Source: Dictyobacter arantiisoli (GTDB taxonomy: Bacteria; Chloroflexota; Ktedonobacteria; Ktedonobacterales; Ktedonobacteraceae). From it: 64,000 nt of DNA. Positions within the stretch are counted from its first letter, which is position 1. The number at the start of each line of letters is the position of its first letter. The notes beneath the pieces are model-generated. The model had not been told where the DNA came from and did no database searches. It worked only from the letters and a program-made list of their open reading frames with translations. A program made the translations under genes and the position numbers. Positions 18,116 through 27,936 of this stretch are shown here, in pieces. The DNA lies in contig NZ_BIXY01000030.1 in assembly GCF_008326305.1 (NCBI RefSeq), positions 1-64,000 on the forward strand, read 5' to 3'.

Positions 18116-19405
18116 CTAGTTTCCTCCAGAGCGAGCACCACCAGCGCCGCCGCCGAAGCCACCGGCTCCACCACCAAAACCACCGGCTCCACCACCAAAA
18201 CCGCCAGTTCCTCTTCTAGTGCCGGTTCCGGTTCCAGTTCCAGTACCGGTCGTGGTAGTATTTCCACCCGTCTGACCGATGACTACTTGATCACCATCCT
18301 GCAAGCCAGACAGCACCTCAACGGATTGTCCACTGCTCAGGCCAACGGTGATCGCTACTGGTGTCAATTTGCCATTCTTTAATTCCATAACCACCCGACT
18401 ACTGGTCGTTGCGCCATTGGCATTGGAGGTTGAACCGCTGGAAGAATTGCTCGTCGATGATTGCAGAGCAGCAACATAATCGCTACGGCTGATCTCGCCA
18501 TTCTGGAGCGCCGTGGTGGGGAAGGTGAGCGCGCTGGATGGAATAAGCAACGTGTTCAAACGCTGTGCCGTCGTGATATCCACCGTTGCGGTCATGCCCG
18601 GATAGACCTGAACATTGGTCAGGCTACTCATATCCACAGTCAATGTTACGGCATAGGTCACCACGCTCGAACTGGTCTGTCCCAGGATATTGATCGCGGA
18701 AACGGTCGCACGTAAGGTTTTAGAAGGATAGGCTGAAACGGTAAACTGCGCTGGCTGACCAATTTTGATACTGTTGATATCTGATTCATTGATGGAAGCC
18801 TGAATGTTATATTTGCTCACATCTACCAGCGTCATAAATACCGAACTGCCACTACTACTACCGGTGCCCTGGCTGCTTCCACCGCTGCCAGAAGAGACAG
18901 TGCCAGAAGAGGAAACATTCTCACCCACAGCTCCATTGATAACCGCAATTGTGGCGTCACCAGGGGCCGTCAGAGTATCAACCGTCGGAGAATTATTATT
19001 GTTATTGTTGTTGTTAGCGTAGTTACCTGTCGAGGTGACAGACAATTTAGCCAGGGTCTGGCCTTTCGTTACATGCTGACCAACTTTGACATCGATCTCT
19101 GTAATCTGTCCGGCCGCAGGAAAATTCATCGTATATTCCGCATTGGGGGACAAAGGACCGCTGGCTGAGACTTTAACGCTCAAATTGCCGGTCGTAGCAG
19201 TGCCCTGAGTATACTGAATTGCGGGCGTCCGGTTGAGTAGATAATAGGATGTAACGCTAGCAATCAGAGCAATCACGACAATTACAATAATCGCCCAGAT
19301 TGGAAAACGGCGTTTCCTAGGCTCTACACCGACGGTATCCATATCATCCAGATCTAACTGATCTTCTTCTAGCAAGGGTTGTAATTCTTCTACTTTTTCT
19401 GACAT
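18116..19405 (-). CDS. MacA/HlyD-family efflux adaptor
   Basis: Membrane-fusion-type adaptor of 429 residues. There is a cytosolic acidic N-terminus, one helix (about 35-57, IWAIIVIVVIALIASVTSYYLL), a barrel-sandwich region starting around GNLSVKVSASGPL, an inserted poly-Asn stretch (ANNNNNNNN, about residue 128), and beta-barrel domains. It ends in a glycine-rich tail with GFGGGAGGFGGGAGG repeats, unusual for the family. ATG at 19405 is chosen over a GTG nine bases upstream. It is the first gene of the three-gene efflux operon. Confidence 0.9.
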   Translation of the reverse strand: MSEKVEELQPLLEEDQLDLDDMDTVGVEPRKRRFPIWAIIVIVVIALIASVTSYYLLNRTPAIQYTQGTATTGNLSVKVSASGPLSPNAEYTMNFPAAGQITEIDVKVGQHVTKGQTLAKLSVTSTGNYANNNNNNNNSPTVDTLTAPGDATIAVINGAVGENVSSSGTVSSGSGGSSQGTGSSSGSSVFMTLVDVSKYNIQASINESDINSIKIGQPAQFTVSAYPSKTLRATVSAINILGQTSSSVVTYAVTLTVDMSSLTNVQVYPGMTATVDITTAQRLNTLLIPSSALTFPTTALQNGEISRSDYVAALQSSTSNSSSGSTSNANGATTSSRVVMELKNGKLTPVAITVGLSSGQSVEVLSGLQDGDQVVIGQTGGNTTTTGTGTGTGTGTRRGTGGFGGGAGGFGGGAGGFGGGAGGARSGGN

Positions 19406-19474
19406 AGCGCACACTCACTTAATCTATTTAAATAATCCTATAATCGTGTGTCATCCCTTGGCGTCAATGGGAAC

Positions 19475-19499
19475 AAAAAGACCCTCATCAAGGTGAGGG
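19475..19499 (-). terminator. Terminator of the DUF5666 lipoprotein gene
   Basis: Read on the minus strand, CCCTCA and TGAGGG form the stem and TCTTTTTG follows at once. It touches the stop codon of the lipoprotein gene and separates it from the efflux operon. Confidence 0.85.
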
Positions 19500-20339
19500 C
19501 TACGCCGGAGTTGCAGACGAAATTGTACTGGCCGGAGCTAACGTAATGGATACACTCCGGGCGGTTATGGCACCGTTATTACCACTGACAGCAGTACCCA
19601 GCAAGGTAATATTTTGACCTGCTTTCAATGCGCTGGCGGTCACGGTTTTCGTCTGCGTAATTTGTGTTTTACTGGTCAAGGTCAGGGAATAATCATTGCT
19701 GCTAAAATCTGTAACCGTCAATATATCACCACTGACCTGGGATACAGTGCCAATAAGACGATTAGCATTTCCTCTAGAAGCACCACCATTGGCACCACCA
19801 CCAAAGCCACCATTGGTGCCCGGCGTGCCTGATCGACGCGGAAAACCACAGCGTGCAGAACCAGCTCCACCAGCACCAGGATAATTACCTCCTCCTGCTG
19901 CTCTACCACCAAAACCGCCTGCTCTACCACCGCCAAAGCCAGCACCGGTGCTTAATTGGATGCTGTCTGCTGTGTAAGAACTGCCATCGGCGTTTTGCGT
20001 GACTGTAACGGAAACGGCCACCCCGTTAGTGAGAGCACTTTTTGTCACCAATGCCTCTTGCGTATAGGTAGTCTTACTTGAAAGACTGGCGGTTACCGTT
20101 GAACCACCTTGTTTTGTAATCACCAGAGAACTACTAGTAACACTCTTTACCATCCCACTTGCACGAGTGATAGTGCTGGTCACAGGTGTACATGTCGCCG
20201 TCGCCGTCACGGCAGACGCCGCCGTCCCGCCGGTACTGTTATCCTGTGAAGCACCAGCATTACATCCGCTTAAGACAGCTAACAACAAAATCCCCACGGC
20301 ACCGCCAGCGCACAATTTGTGGAAGCGCTTTATGAACAT
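19500..20339 (-). CDS. Glycine-rich lipoprotein with two DUF5666-like domains
   Basis: Exported lipoprotein of 279 residues with the lipobox VLSGC near residue 25. The two DUF5666-like beta domains are about residues 55-130 (GMVKSVTSSSLVITKQGG...) and 205-275 (LIGTVSQVSGDILTVTDFS...). Between them is a tract of glycine-rich units (GFGGGRAGGFGGR, GGFGGGANGG). The same GGFGGGAGG-type sequence ends the adjacent adaptor, hinting that the two proteins meet outside the membrane. ATG at 20339 has AGGA five bases upstream. Function is unknown. Confidence 0.82.
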   Translation of the reverse strand: MFIKRFHKLCAGGAVGILLLAVLSGCNAGASQDNSTGGTAASAVTATATCTPVTSTITRASGMVKSVTSSSLVITKQGGSTVTASLSSKTTYTQEALVTKSALTNGVAVSVTVTQNADGSSYTADSIQLSTGAGFGGGRAGGFGGRAAGGGNYPGAGGAGSARCGFPRRSGTPGTNGGFGGGANGGASRGNANRLIGTVSQVSGDILTVTDFSSNDYSLTLTSKTQITQTKTVTASALKAGQNITLLGTAVSGNNGAITARSVSITLAPASTISSATPA

Positions 20340-20609
20340 CGAATCCTGCCCCCTCATGAGAAATTGAAATAACACATATTTACACCAGCTAGAGAGAAAT
20401 ATATTTATACCCATCACAACAAAAGCATGATATATAAATAGAAAGTTAAGTCTCACTGCAAACAAAATAGTACCTGAGAGATAAATACTTTCTCTTGAGG
20501 AAATTTAACATGAAAGATTATGGAAATTATCAACTAACTGTAAATAAATTGAAAATTTTGTTACGTTTTTTTTTCCTTCAGGATGAAAGCAGGGTGCAGG
20601 GGCGGCAGC

Positions 20610-20819
20610 CCATAGGTGCGAACGTAAGGCTTTTCAAGCGGGATTGCAAAGGGCGGCCAGCCCTTTGCCGGGGTTTGGGGTGTCCCCAAATACCCCTTTT
20701 TCTTCTTTTCTTCGCCGCCGCGCGCGGCGGCGAGAGGGAGGTGAGAGATCGGGGCACAGCCCCGAACCCCAGGTTAAGGGTTGCACCCTTAACAATCCCG
20801 CTTACGTTCGCACCTATGG
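20610..20819 (-). mobile_element. MITE-like 210-bp palindromic element, copy 2
   Basis: This is the reverse complement of the 2360-2569 copy with a single base difference (TTGAAAAGCC against TTGTAAAGCC). The 10-mer GGGCGGCAGC flanks it on both sides (20600-20609, 20820-20829), and that is the complement-related version of the flank of copy 1. It lies just upstream of an SRPBCC gene terminator. Confidence 0.8.
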
Positions 20820-20909
20820 GGGCGGCAGCCCAGAAGGAGCACGAGGTGTTCTCGCACTTATTCCCTTATCCAATCACCTGGAAGGATAAAGAGCCAGAGG
20901 GAAAACGGA

Positions 20910-20940
20910 GGATGCCCGATATGCTAGCTATCGGGCATCC
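20910..20940. terminator. Hairpin after the SRPBCC gene
   Basis: GGATGCCCGATA pairs exactly with TATCGGGCATCC around a seven-base loop. Position suggests it ends the minus-strand gene that stops at 20958. Confidence 0.7.
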
Positions 20941-20957
20941 TTAATAGAGGGGGGAAA

Positions 20958-21419
20958 TTATTTGGCAGATTTGGATTCTACCTTGCCACCCTTGCCCTCA
21001 CAGATGTTTTTGATGGAGAGAAGGGCTTTATCTAAGTCTTCTTGAATGGTTTTGTCTTTGCTATCGGTTGGTTCGTTGAATTCTTTTCTGAGATTACTTG
21101 AAGGATCAAAGGTAAGATGGACGACGACCTCTGAAGCTTTTCCAGCATCTAAAGGGGTCACTTGTAGCCAGCCAGAGTATTTTTCCTCGCCATTTGATCC
21201 CCATTCCATGCGGTGTCTGGACTTGTCAACGCGGAAATATCCATCCGAATCATAGGAATGTCCATGCGCCGAGCCTTCTACACGCACGTGCTCTCCCTGT
21301 TGCGGCATGGCACTTTTGGTTGTTGGCAGATACTTGGGCAGGTTGTCAACCTGTGAGATGAATTGCTCAACTTGATCTGGCAAGGCCTGAATCTTTAAAG
21401 AGCTCTCATAGTCTGTCAT
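20958..21419 (-). CDS. SRPBCC-fold protein
   Basis: Soluble protein of 153 residues with the pattern of the START/polyketide-cyclase-like SRPBCC superfamily: an N-terminal strand (ESSLKIQALPDQVEQFISQVDNLPKYLP), central strands around GYFRVDKSRHRMEWG and a C-terminal helix (DKALLSIKNICEG). Such proteins bind hydrophobic ligands; the ligand here is unknown. AAAGGATAAACTC precedes the ATG. Confidence 0.8.
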   Translation of the reverse strand: MTDYESSLKIQALPDQVEQFISQVDNLPKYLPTTKSAMPQQGEHVRVEGSAHGHSYDSDGYFRVDKSRHRMEWGSNGEEKYSGWLQVTPLDAGKASEVVVHLTFDPSSNLRKEFNEPTDSKDKTIQEDLDKALLSIKNICEGKGGKVESKSAK

Positions 21420-21570
21420 TGAGTTTATCCTTTCGTCTCTATACTAGCCATGACACGAAAAAATCATGGAAATGCGTTTCACATTCATTGTATCGACAAC
21501 TCTTGCATTTTTTTTTGACCTGATCTTTTTGCCTGGCACAATCCAGGCGTGTCCATGACTTCAGCAATCT

Positions 21571-22098
21571 TTACACTATGCCTCGCAGATAGGATTGTGC
21601 ACTCTTTCCTGCTGGCATGGTATTCCACATTACTGTGTGGCAGAGTATCTGGATTTCTCCCAGATGGAGGGCGCTGCGTTCAACTGCTGTGAGTAAACAG
21701 GTATGGACCGTTGGTCGCGCTTGACTGGGAAGCTTTTGAGCCAGGCTCTGCTTTTCGACAAGCAAATCTAATAAGGCATTGGGAAATGAATCTAAGATAG
21801 TATGAACGCTTTTGATCCATTCCGCATAACAGGCTGAAAGGATGGGAAATGTAGCAGGAGAATGACACCCGGTCACGTGATCCATCAGAGCAGGCTGTCG
21901 GCCTCCGACAGGAACCAGTACCCAATTTTCAATCACTTGCGCAAGCTCAAGTGCCAGTAGCATCGGTGTACAGCTCGTCGAGAATGCAGGTGACCAGTTG
22001 AGCAGATCGTCTGGTAATGCTCTGCATTCCAAGAGTGCCTGATTGCCAATTTTTTCTAGTGTAACGGCAAATTGTGCCGCTTGATGTGCGTTATTCAT
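21571..22098 (-). CDS. DinB/YfiT-fold protein, tentative
   Basis: A 175-residue mostly helical protein. LLECRALPDDLLNWSPAF followed by helix-rich sequence and LTAVERSALHLGEIQIL near the end resembles the DinB-like four-helix bundle used by thiol-dependent enzymes and damage-induced proteins. The usual triad of metal-binding histidines is not complete, so it may be a divergent, inactive member. ATG at 22098 is chosen because further upstream the frame translates to Cys-rich sequence that looks non-coding. Confidence 0.65.
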   Translation of the reverse strand: MNNAHQAAQFAVTLEKIGNQALLECRALPDDLLNWSPAFSTSCTPMLLALELAQVIENWVLVPVGGRQPALMDHVTGCHSPATFPILSACYAEWIKSVHTILDSFPNALLDLLVEKQSLAQKLPSQARPTVHTCLLTAVERSALHLGEIQILCHTVMWNTMPAGKSAQSYLRGIV

Positions 22099-22664
22099 GC
22101 TTCGTCTCACTTTGATCTGTTGCCAGACAATGCGGCATAATGATAGCATACAGGTAAGCGCTCTGATTCGCGCTATACAGCCAGCACAAACACACAAGGT
22201 AGGCAGTGAGCCAGAACTCTCCGGCTATACAACAACACGGACTCCGAAAGCCGGAAGTAACACTTTGATGGTCTGGCATAAAGATAATCGGACGTCGAAC
22301 GTGCTGATAAGCCTACTTGACGGCAACTCCCTGATCGATGATGCTCTAAGCAGGTTACAACAGAAGGATTATAAAAATAATCTGTCATTGTTATTAATAT
22401 CCCTCTCCCAACGTATCTTGAGACCTCATTGTAAAGGTGAGATCAACCCGATAAGCTCATCTTATACACCGCAAAGGCTCGGCCTGCGGTAATCCTACTC
22501 TATTCCTTATCTACATTTTTATTGTATTATCAATGAATTTCTAGTATATTTAACATCGCATATTTAACAATACCAATAAGGAGTCTTTTTTGCTATCGGC
22601 AGTATATTGTTAGCTGGCAGCATATTGTTCAAGACATGAGCATCATAAAGAAAGCATTGATATT
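22099..22664. other. Intergenic gap
   Basis: Divergent spacer upstream of the large repeat-protein gene. A 131-codon open frame on the plus strand (22097-22492) has no ribosome-binding site or recognisable sequence, and I leave it out. Bases 22500-22660 are AT-rich and probably hold the promoter of the large gene. TAGCTGGCAGCATATTG-like sequence is partly repeated near 22600-22626 (AGTATATTGTTAG / GCATATTGTTCA). Confidence 0.4.
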
Positions 22665-25600
22665 ATGAATGAAGACGATACTTCTAATATAATAGCCCCT
22701 CTTAATTCTATCAAACTAGAAACACCTTTTTCTGCCATATTTTCGACACGCCCAGACAATACGACGTCCGTACAGGGAAGTGAGGTAGATGTGAGGCTGG
22801 TAGCTGAACGTCTCACGACACTTGCACAACAGCCTCACATCTATCAAGCTGCCGTCTATATCTATTTCGCTGGTCAATATGAACTTTCAATTCCTGAATC
22901 GCTCCTGGCGATGCTCTGCCTGCCAGACAAACCTGAAAGCATACTGAATCAACCTGCGATGCTCGGACTACTCCAGCGCGAAGAGAACGTACCATCGTTG
23001 ATACGAGCTACAAACTCATCTATCGCGCGTGCCGCTCTACAACATTATCAAGCTGATCCCTATTCACTTCTGCACGCATATATTGGCGCGCTCCAACCGC
23101 AGCGGCGTGAACAACGCATATTTTTACAACGCCTGCTTGAATATCTCGTTAAAGATACATACCTGTTACCGGTGCAAGACATCTTGCTTGAGCAGGATGC
23201 CTGGTTTCGAGCTTTAATCATGCATTGTGGCAATGCTGAAATGATGAATTGGGCGCAACTCTATACCATGGTCGGTAAGCCCGCCAGCGCCGAGCGCATC
23301 ATTATTGAAGGTATGTCTAAAGCGCCAGAATACGATCTGGATTGGGTGGCCCTGATCAAGCAGACAGAACAAAAGGGTACAACCACCCAGAAAGCAGCGC
23401 TGAACACAAGGGTCATGCACTGGCTGGCCGAAAATCCACAGGATACGGTAGTCAGGCATGCGTATCTGGGTTTCATCGAGCGCAATGGAACTATCGCTGA
23501 TATCGCACAGACAATCCAGGAAACCGGGAATTGGCTACACGCCACGCCTCAGAATATTAATGTACGGCAGATTTATCTTAAATTTATCGAGCATTGGGGC
23601 AACAGGGATCAAATCGCGCAATTAATCGCCAGCACCGAACATTGGCTGGATATGACGCCCGATGATACGCAGGTTCGTCAGACCTATCTGGGACTGATTG
23701 AGCGCAATGGCACGCAGGATCAGATCGCACAACAGGTTGATAGCATCTATTATTGGCTGCTGGAACATTCTGAAGATGTGCATGTTCGTCAGGCATATCT
23801 ATGCTTTGTGGAGCGCTGTGGCAAACCAGAGCAAATCGCGCGTCTGATCGATCATACAAAAGACTGGTTGAGTACTCATCCACAGAATTCCAATATTCGC
23901 CAGACATACTTTAAATTCATTGAGCATTGTGGCAGCCCGGAGCAACTTGATGAACTGATCCAGAGCACGATGTCCTGGCTGGCTGCTAACCCGCATGATT
24001 GTTATGTTCGTCAGGTCTATCTCAAATTTCTGGAGCGACATGGCAGCCGAGAACAATGCAGCCAGCTCCTTGAGCAGCAGGAATTCGAGGTGATCATGAA
24101 CATTCCAGATGCTAATGTCCTGCATATTTACCTGGATCTCATACGGCGCGATGGTACTGAAGAGCAGATGCATGCACTTATCCAGCTCACGGCCAACCAT
24201 CTGGCTCTGAATCCCTATAGCCACGCAATTCGCACTACTTATCTGGAACTGATCAGTCACTATGCCCCACAGGACAAGATTATCGAAACGCTCAATGAAA
24301 CAGCAGGCTGGTTGGATAGCAATCTACAAACCAGTTCCATCCGTTCCACCTATCTCAAAATAGTTGATCGATACGGCACCCATGAACAGATTCTCAATGC
24401 CATTCGTAGTACCAGAAACTGGCTAGATATGAATCCGCAGAGCATCAATACACGCGCTCTCTATGTGGCACTCGTCGGACAACATGGCACCTACGAAGAT
24501 ATCAGGCAGACCATCGCAAGCATCGCCAGCTGGCTGATTGCCCATCCACAAGATCCCTATGTGCGCAGCGCATATCTCAAACTGGTACATCGTTATGGCA
24601 ACAGTGATGATATATGCAACACAATCAATAATACAGCCGCCTGGCTGGCAATCAATCCGGGCGAAACAAGACTACGTACAACCTTTCTTCGACTGGTCGA
24701 ACGGCACGGAACCAATCAACAGGCACAGACGACAATTGCGACCACACTTGTATTGCCAGCCGTACATTTACAGGATGCCAGTGTGCGCATTACACTGTGT
24801 GGACTGGTCCAAAGACGGGGCACACGAGAAGCCATTATGGCAACCATTGATCTGAGCCTCAAATGGTTGCAACTCAGGCGACATAACACTGAAATTAAGG
24901 CCTATCTGGAACTCATTGAACCATACGCAACCCATACACAAATTATAGAGGCGATTACAGCAACTGCATCCTGGTTGGATAACCATAAAAAAAACACCAA
25001 TATTCTTGCTCTCTACATCAAACTGGTGGATCGCTGCGGCCATCCTGAACAATTAGTATCCCTGCAAGAACGGATAAAAGAATGGCAGGATGTCCCTCAT
25101 CAAAATAATCTAGTCCTGATCAATCTGCTGCATTGTCTGGAACATCATGCCCGGCCCGATTATCTGGCGGCATTTATCCCTACGCTAGAAAGCTGGTTAC
25201 CGCAACACGTCCCAGAAGATAGTTTGCTCGTACAATACCTCAACTTTGTGAGTAAATATGGAACACACGAACAAACGTGCACTGCCCTGAATATGATCAA
25301 TGAAAAAATGGGCGCATCCCCATCCATAATCAGCTCTTATCTTCTCTCCACCTATCTCAATCTCCTTGGACGCTACAGTCCACAGTCATACACACAGAAC
25401 ATACTCAATTTCACCGCCGACTGGTTAGCAGAACACAGTCCGAATCCTTATCTACTGACCGTCTACCTTCAACAGAGCAAACATCATGGCACAGAGGATC
25501 AGATCAAACACGCCCTGGCTTTTACCAGACACTGGTTGCGCGACAACGTGCCTGATTCCTATCTGCTGACAATGTATCTAAGCCTGAACAAGCGCTATGG

Positions 25601-26708
25601 ATCGCGTGAGCAGATCGCCGCAGCTCTGAACTTCACTGCCTACTGGCTTGATAAACATAGCATAGATGATTTTATCCTGGAAACGTATCTGGATCTGGTG
25701 GATTATTGTGGTGCCGCACCGCAGACACTGCGTGCACTCACCATAGTAACTCCCTGCTTTTATAACAGCTCAAACCAGTTACAACCGCGCATACCAGCTG
25801 TCTATCTCAAGCTACTCAAACACTATGGCAACACCAGTCAGATCGCAGTGGGCCTGGAATTCACAGCCAGCTGGCTCGCTAACCATCCAGAGGATATCTT
25901 TGTGCGCGCCGCCTATCTACGACTGGTAGAATGCTATGGCAACCAGGATCAAATTGCCAGCCAACTTAAACACACCACAGCCTGGCTGGCTGCCCATCCT
26001 GATAGCATCTATGTCTGGACAGCCTATTGTAAACTTGTGGAACGACATGGTAGCGCGGACCAACAAAGCGCGAGCCTGAATATCCTCGTCGACTGGCTTA
26101 AACAACATCCAGATGATCCTATTGGTCGGAACTTATATCTGTCACTGATTAAACTCTATGGTAATAATGAACAGATTAGCAACGCCCTGCGTGCCAATAT
26201 AAACTGGCTGGAGTGCCATCCCGAGCAGGACACCGTCTGTGCCAGCTATCTGTCACTCCTGGAACAACATGGCGCAGTCCTTTATGAAGCGAAATTAGGT
26301 GAGGAAGCATTCGCTATCTACACCCGAGCACTCGCACTGGACCCCGATAATGTCCTGATCTATTACCATCTGGGAATCGCGCTCCGCAAATGCTATCGCT
26401 ATGATGAGGCGCTGGCCGTGTTTGAACGGATCATTACATTGACGCCCGACGATGCAACCGCTTACGCGAATAAAGCCAAGATTCTCTATAGTTGCAAACG
26501 CTATCCAGAGGCGTTACAGGCGTATGAGCAGGCCATTCGTTGCGATCCCCTGATTGCACAGGCGTATGGAGATAAAGGCACGATTCTGCGCCGCATGAAC
26601 CGCCTGGAAGAAGCTTTAGATGCATATGAACAGGCACTACGCTTATCGCCTCAGGATGCGGTGATACGCAGCAAAAAGAATGAGCTCAGCAAACGGCTCG
26701 GCAGGTAG
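22665..26708 (+). CDS. Giant solenoid protein: about 26 helical 37-residue repeats plus C-terminal TPRs
   Basis: A 1347-residue, probably cytosolic protein. Residues 1-250 form a unique helical N-terminal region. About residues 253-1215 are some 26 units of 37 residues with the consensus WLxxxPxdxxVRxxYLxLvErhGtxeQIxxaIxxTxx. The last 130 residues are three ordinary 34-residue TPR units (IYTRALALDPDNVLIYYHLGIALRKC...). The 37-residue unit is helical and TPR/HAT-like but longer than a TPR. No enzymatic motif is seen, so it probably serves as a protein-binding scaffold. It stands alone between a divergent gene and dinB. Confidence 0.85.
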   Translation: MNEDDTSNIIAPLNSIKLETPFSAIFSTRPDNTTSVQGSEVDVRLVAERLTTLAQQPHIYQAAVYIYFAGQYELSIPESLLAMLCLPDKPESILNQPAMLGLLQREENVPSLIRATNSSIARAALQHYQADPYSLLHAYIGALQPQRREQRIFLQRLLEYLVKDTYLLPVQDILLEQDAWFRALIMHCGNAEMMNWAQLYTMVGKPASAERIIIEGMSKAPEYDLDWVALIKQTEQKGTTTQKAALNTRVMHWLAENPQDTVVRHAYLGFIERNGTIADIAQTIQETGNWLHATPQNINVRQIYLKFIEHWGNRDQIAQLIASTEHWLDMTPDDTQVRQTYLGLIERNGTQDQIAQQVDSIYYWLLEHSEDVHVRQAYLCFVERCGKPEQIARLIDHTKDWLSTHPQNSNIRQTYFKFIEHCGSPEQLDELIQSTMSWLAANPHDCYVRQVYLKFLERHGSREQCSQLLEQQEFEVIMNIPDANVLHIYLDLIRRDGTEEQMHALIQLTANHLALNPYSHAIRTTYLELISHYAPQDKIIETLNETAGWLDSNLQTSSIRSTYLKIVDRYGTHEQILNAIRSTRNWLDMNPQSINTRALYVALVGQHGTYEDIRQTIASIASWLIAHPQDPYVRSAYLKLVHRYGNSDDICNTINNTAAWLAINPGETRLRTTFLRLVERHGTNQQAQTTIATTLVLPAVHLQDASVRITLCGLVQRRGTREAIMATIDLSLKWLQLRRHNTEIKAYLELIEPYATHTQIIEAITATASWLDNHKKNTNILALYIKLVDRCGHPEQLVSLQERIKEWQDVPHQNNLVLINLLHCLEHHARPDYLAAFIPTLESWLPQHVPEDSLLVQYLNFVSKYGTHEQTCTALNMINEKMGASPSIISSYLLSTYLNLLGRYSPQSYTQNILNFTADWLAEHSPNPYLLTVYLQQSKHHGTEDQIKHALAFTRHWLRDNVPDSYLLTMYLSLNKRYGSREQIAAALNFTAYWLDKHSIDDFILETYLDLVDYCGAAPQTLRALTIVTPCFYNSSNQLQPRIPAVYLKLLKHYGNTSQIAVGLEFTASWLANHPEDIFVRAAYLRLVECYGNQDQIASQLKHTTAWLAAHPDSIYVWTAYCKLVERHGSADQQSASLNILVDWLKQHPDDPIGRNLYLSLIKLYGNNEQISNALRANINWLECHPEQDTVCASYLSLLEQHGAVLYEAKLGEEAFAIYTRALALDPDNVLIYYHLGIALRKCYRYDEALAVFERIITLTPDDATAYANKAKILYSCKRYPEALQAYEQAIRCDPLIAQAYGDKGTILRRMNRLEEALDAYEQALRLSPQDAVIRSKKNELSKRLGR

Positions 26709-26826
26709 ACCTGAAACTGATCTGTGTCCATGATATGATAAGAGATACGTAAGAAGAGCTTTGCTTGTCGGTTCGCAATCGGGCTTTCGGTTGGGCACAT
26801 GATCGCTAAAGGAGCATACTACGGTT

Positions 26827-27936
26827 ATGGAATTGATCAGGAAGATTATCCATGTCGATATGGATGCGTTTTATGCTTCTATCGAGCAACGAGATCATCC
26901 TGAATGGCGTGGCAAGCCTCTGGTCGTGGGAGGTGATCCCAATCGACGGGGAGTGGTGGCAACATGTTCATACGAGGCGCGGCGCTATGGAATTCATTCC
27001 GCGATGGCAGCCCAGCAGGCATACCAGCGCTGTCCCCACGCTATCTTCATCAGGCCACGCTTTGACGTGTATCACGCCGTCTCCGCGCAAATCATGCAGA
27101 TTTTCCATAGCTATACTGAACTGGTTGAACCACTCTCATTGGATGAAGCCTATCTGGACGTAACCCATAACCTGCGCGGCATTGCAGCCGGCACCCATGT
27201 GGCCCAGGCAATTAAGGCGCAAATTTATCAGGAGACAGGGCTGACAGCTTCAGCAGGCGTTTCTTATAACAAATTTATCGCCAAACTGGCTTCGGATTAC
27301 CGCAAACCAGATGGCCTGACAGTTGTATCGCCCCAACAGGCCGTCCGCTTCCTGGAAGGAATCTCTATCGATAAGTTCTTCGGCGTCGGCAAAGTAACGG
27401 CGGCCCGACTACGGGAATTGGATATAGAGACAGGAGCCGATCTGAAGCGCTTGAGCGAGGCTGAATTACAACGCATCTTGCATAAGCAGGGAAGTGTGCT
27501 CTATCACTATGTACGCGGTGAAGATGATCGACCAGTACAACCCGCACGTGTCCGCAAATCGGTCGGTAAAGAGACAACGCTCTCCGAAGATCTCGATGAT
27601 CCCGAAGAATTGCTACTGCTGATGAGTCAGATGGCTGAACAGGTAGCACGACGTCTCCACGAGCTACAACTGCTCGGCAAAACGATCACGCTCAAGCTGC
27701 GCTGGAGTGATTTTCAGCGGCTCACGCGTAGCATCACCATTCCCGACGCCACACAGGATGCCCGGACGATAGTCAACATCCTGACCCCGGTCCTGCTGAA
27801 TCAAATGCAAACCGGACAGCAACGTGTGCGACTTATAGGAGTAACCGTTTCACATCTGATCACCAGTGCCGAAGCCAATCAACCAGCGCAAATTTATCCC
27901 TTACCGCTCTGGGACGAAGATGCCTGGCTGGCTTAA
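26827..27936 (+). CDS. dinB: DNA polymerase IV
   Basis: Y-family translesion polymerase of 369 residues, the usual length. Metal-binding residues lie in HVDMDAFYAS (Asp11) and LSLDEAYLD (Asp106-Glu107). GVSYNKFIAKLASDYRKPDGL and the FFGVGKVTAARL helix-hairpin-helix are present, and the little-finger domain fills the C-terminus. No obvious beta-clamp motif stands out at the C-terminus. AAAGGAG lies about 12 bases before the ATG, somewhat far. I see no LexA-type box in the 118-bp upstream gap. Confidence 0.95.
   Translation: MELIRKIIHVDMDAFYASIEQRDHPEWRGKPLVVGGDPNRRGVVATCSYEARRYGIHSAMAAQQAYQRCPHAIFIRPRFDVYHAVSAQIMQIFHSYTELVEPLSLDEAYLDVTHNLRGIAAGTHVAQAIKAQIYQETGLTASAGVSYNKFIAKLASDYRKPDGLTVVSPQQAVRFLEGISIDKFFGVGKVTAARLRELDIETGADLKRLSEAELQRILHKQGSVLYHYVRGEDDRPVQPARVRKSVGKETTLSEDLDDPEELLLLMSQMAEQVARRLHELQLLGKTITLKLRWSDFQRLTRSITIPDATQDARTIVNILTPVLLNQMQTGQQRVRLIGVTVSHLITSAEANQPAQIYPLPLWDEDAWLA

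Noticed and set aside
22097-22492. Plus-strand frame of 131 codons before the solenoid gene
   Set aside because: Its start lies inside the neighbouring minus-strand gene, there is no ribosome-binding site, and the residue composition is not protein-like.
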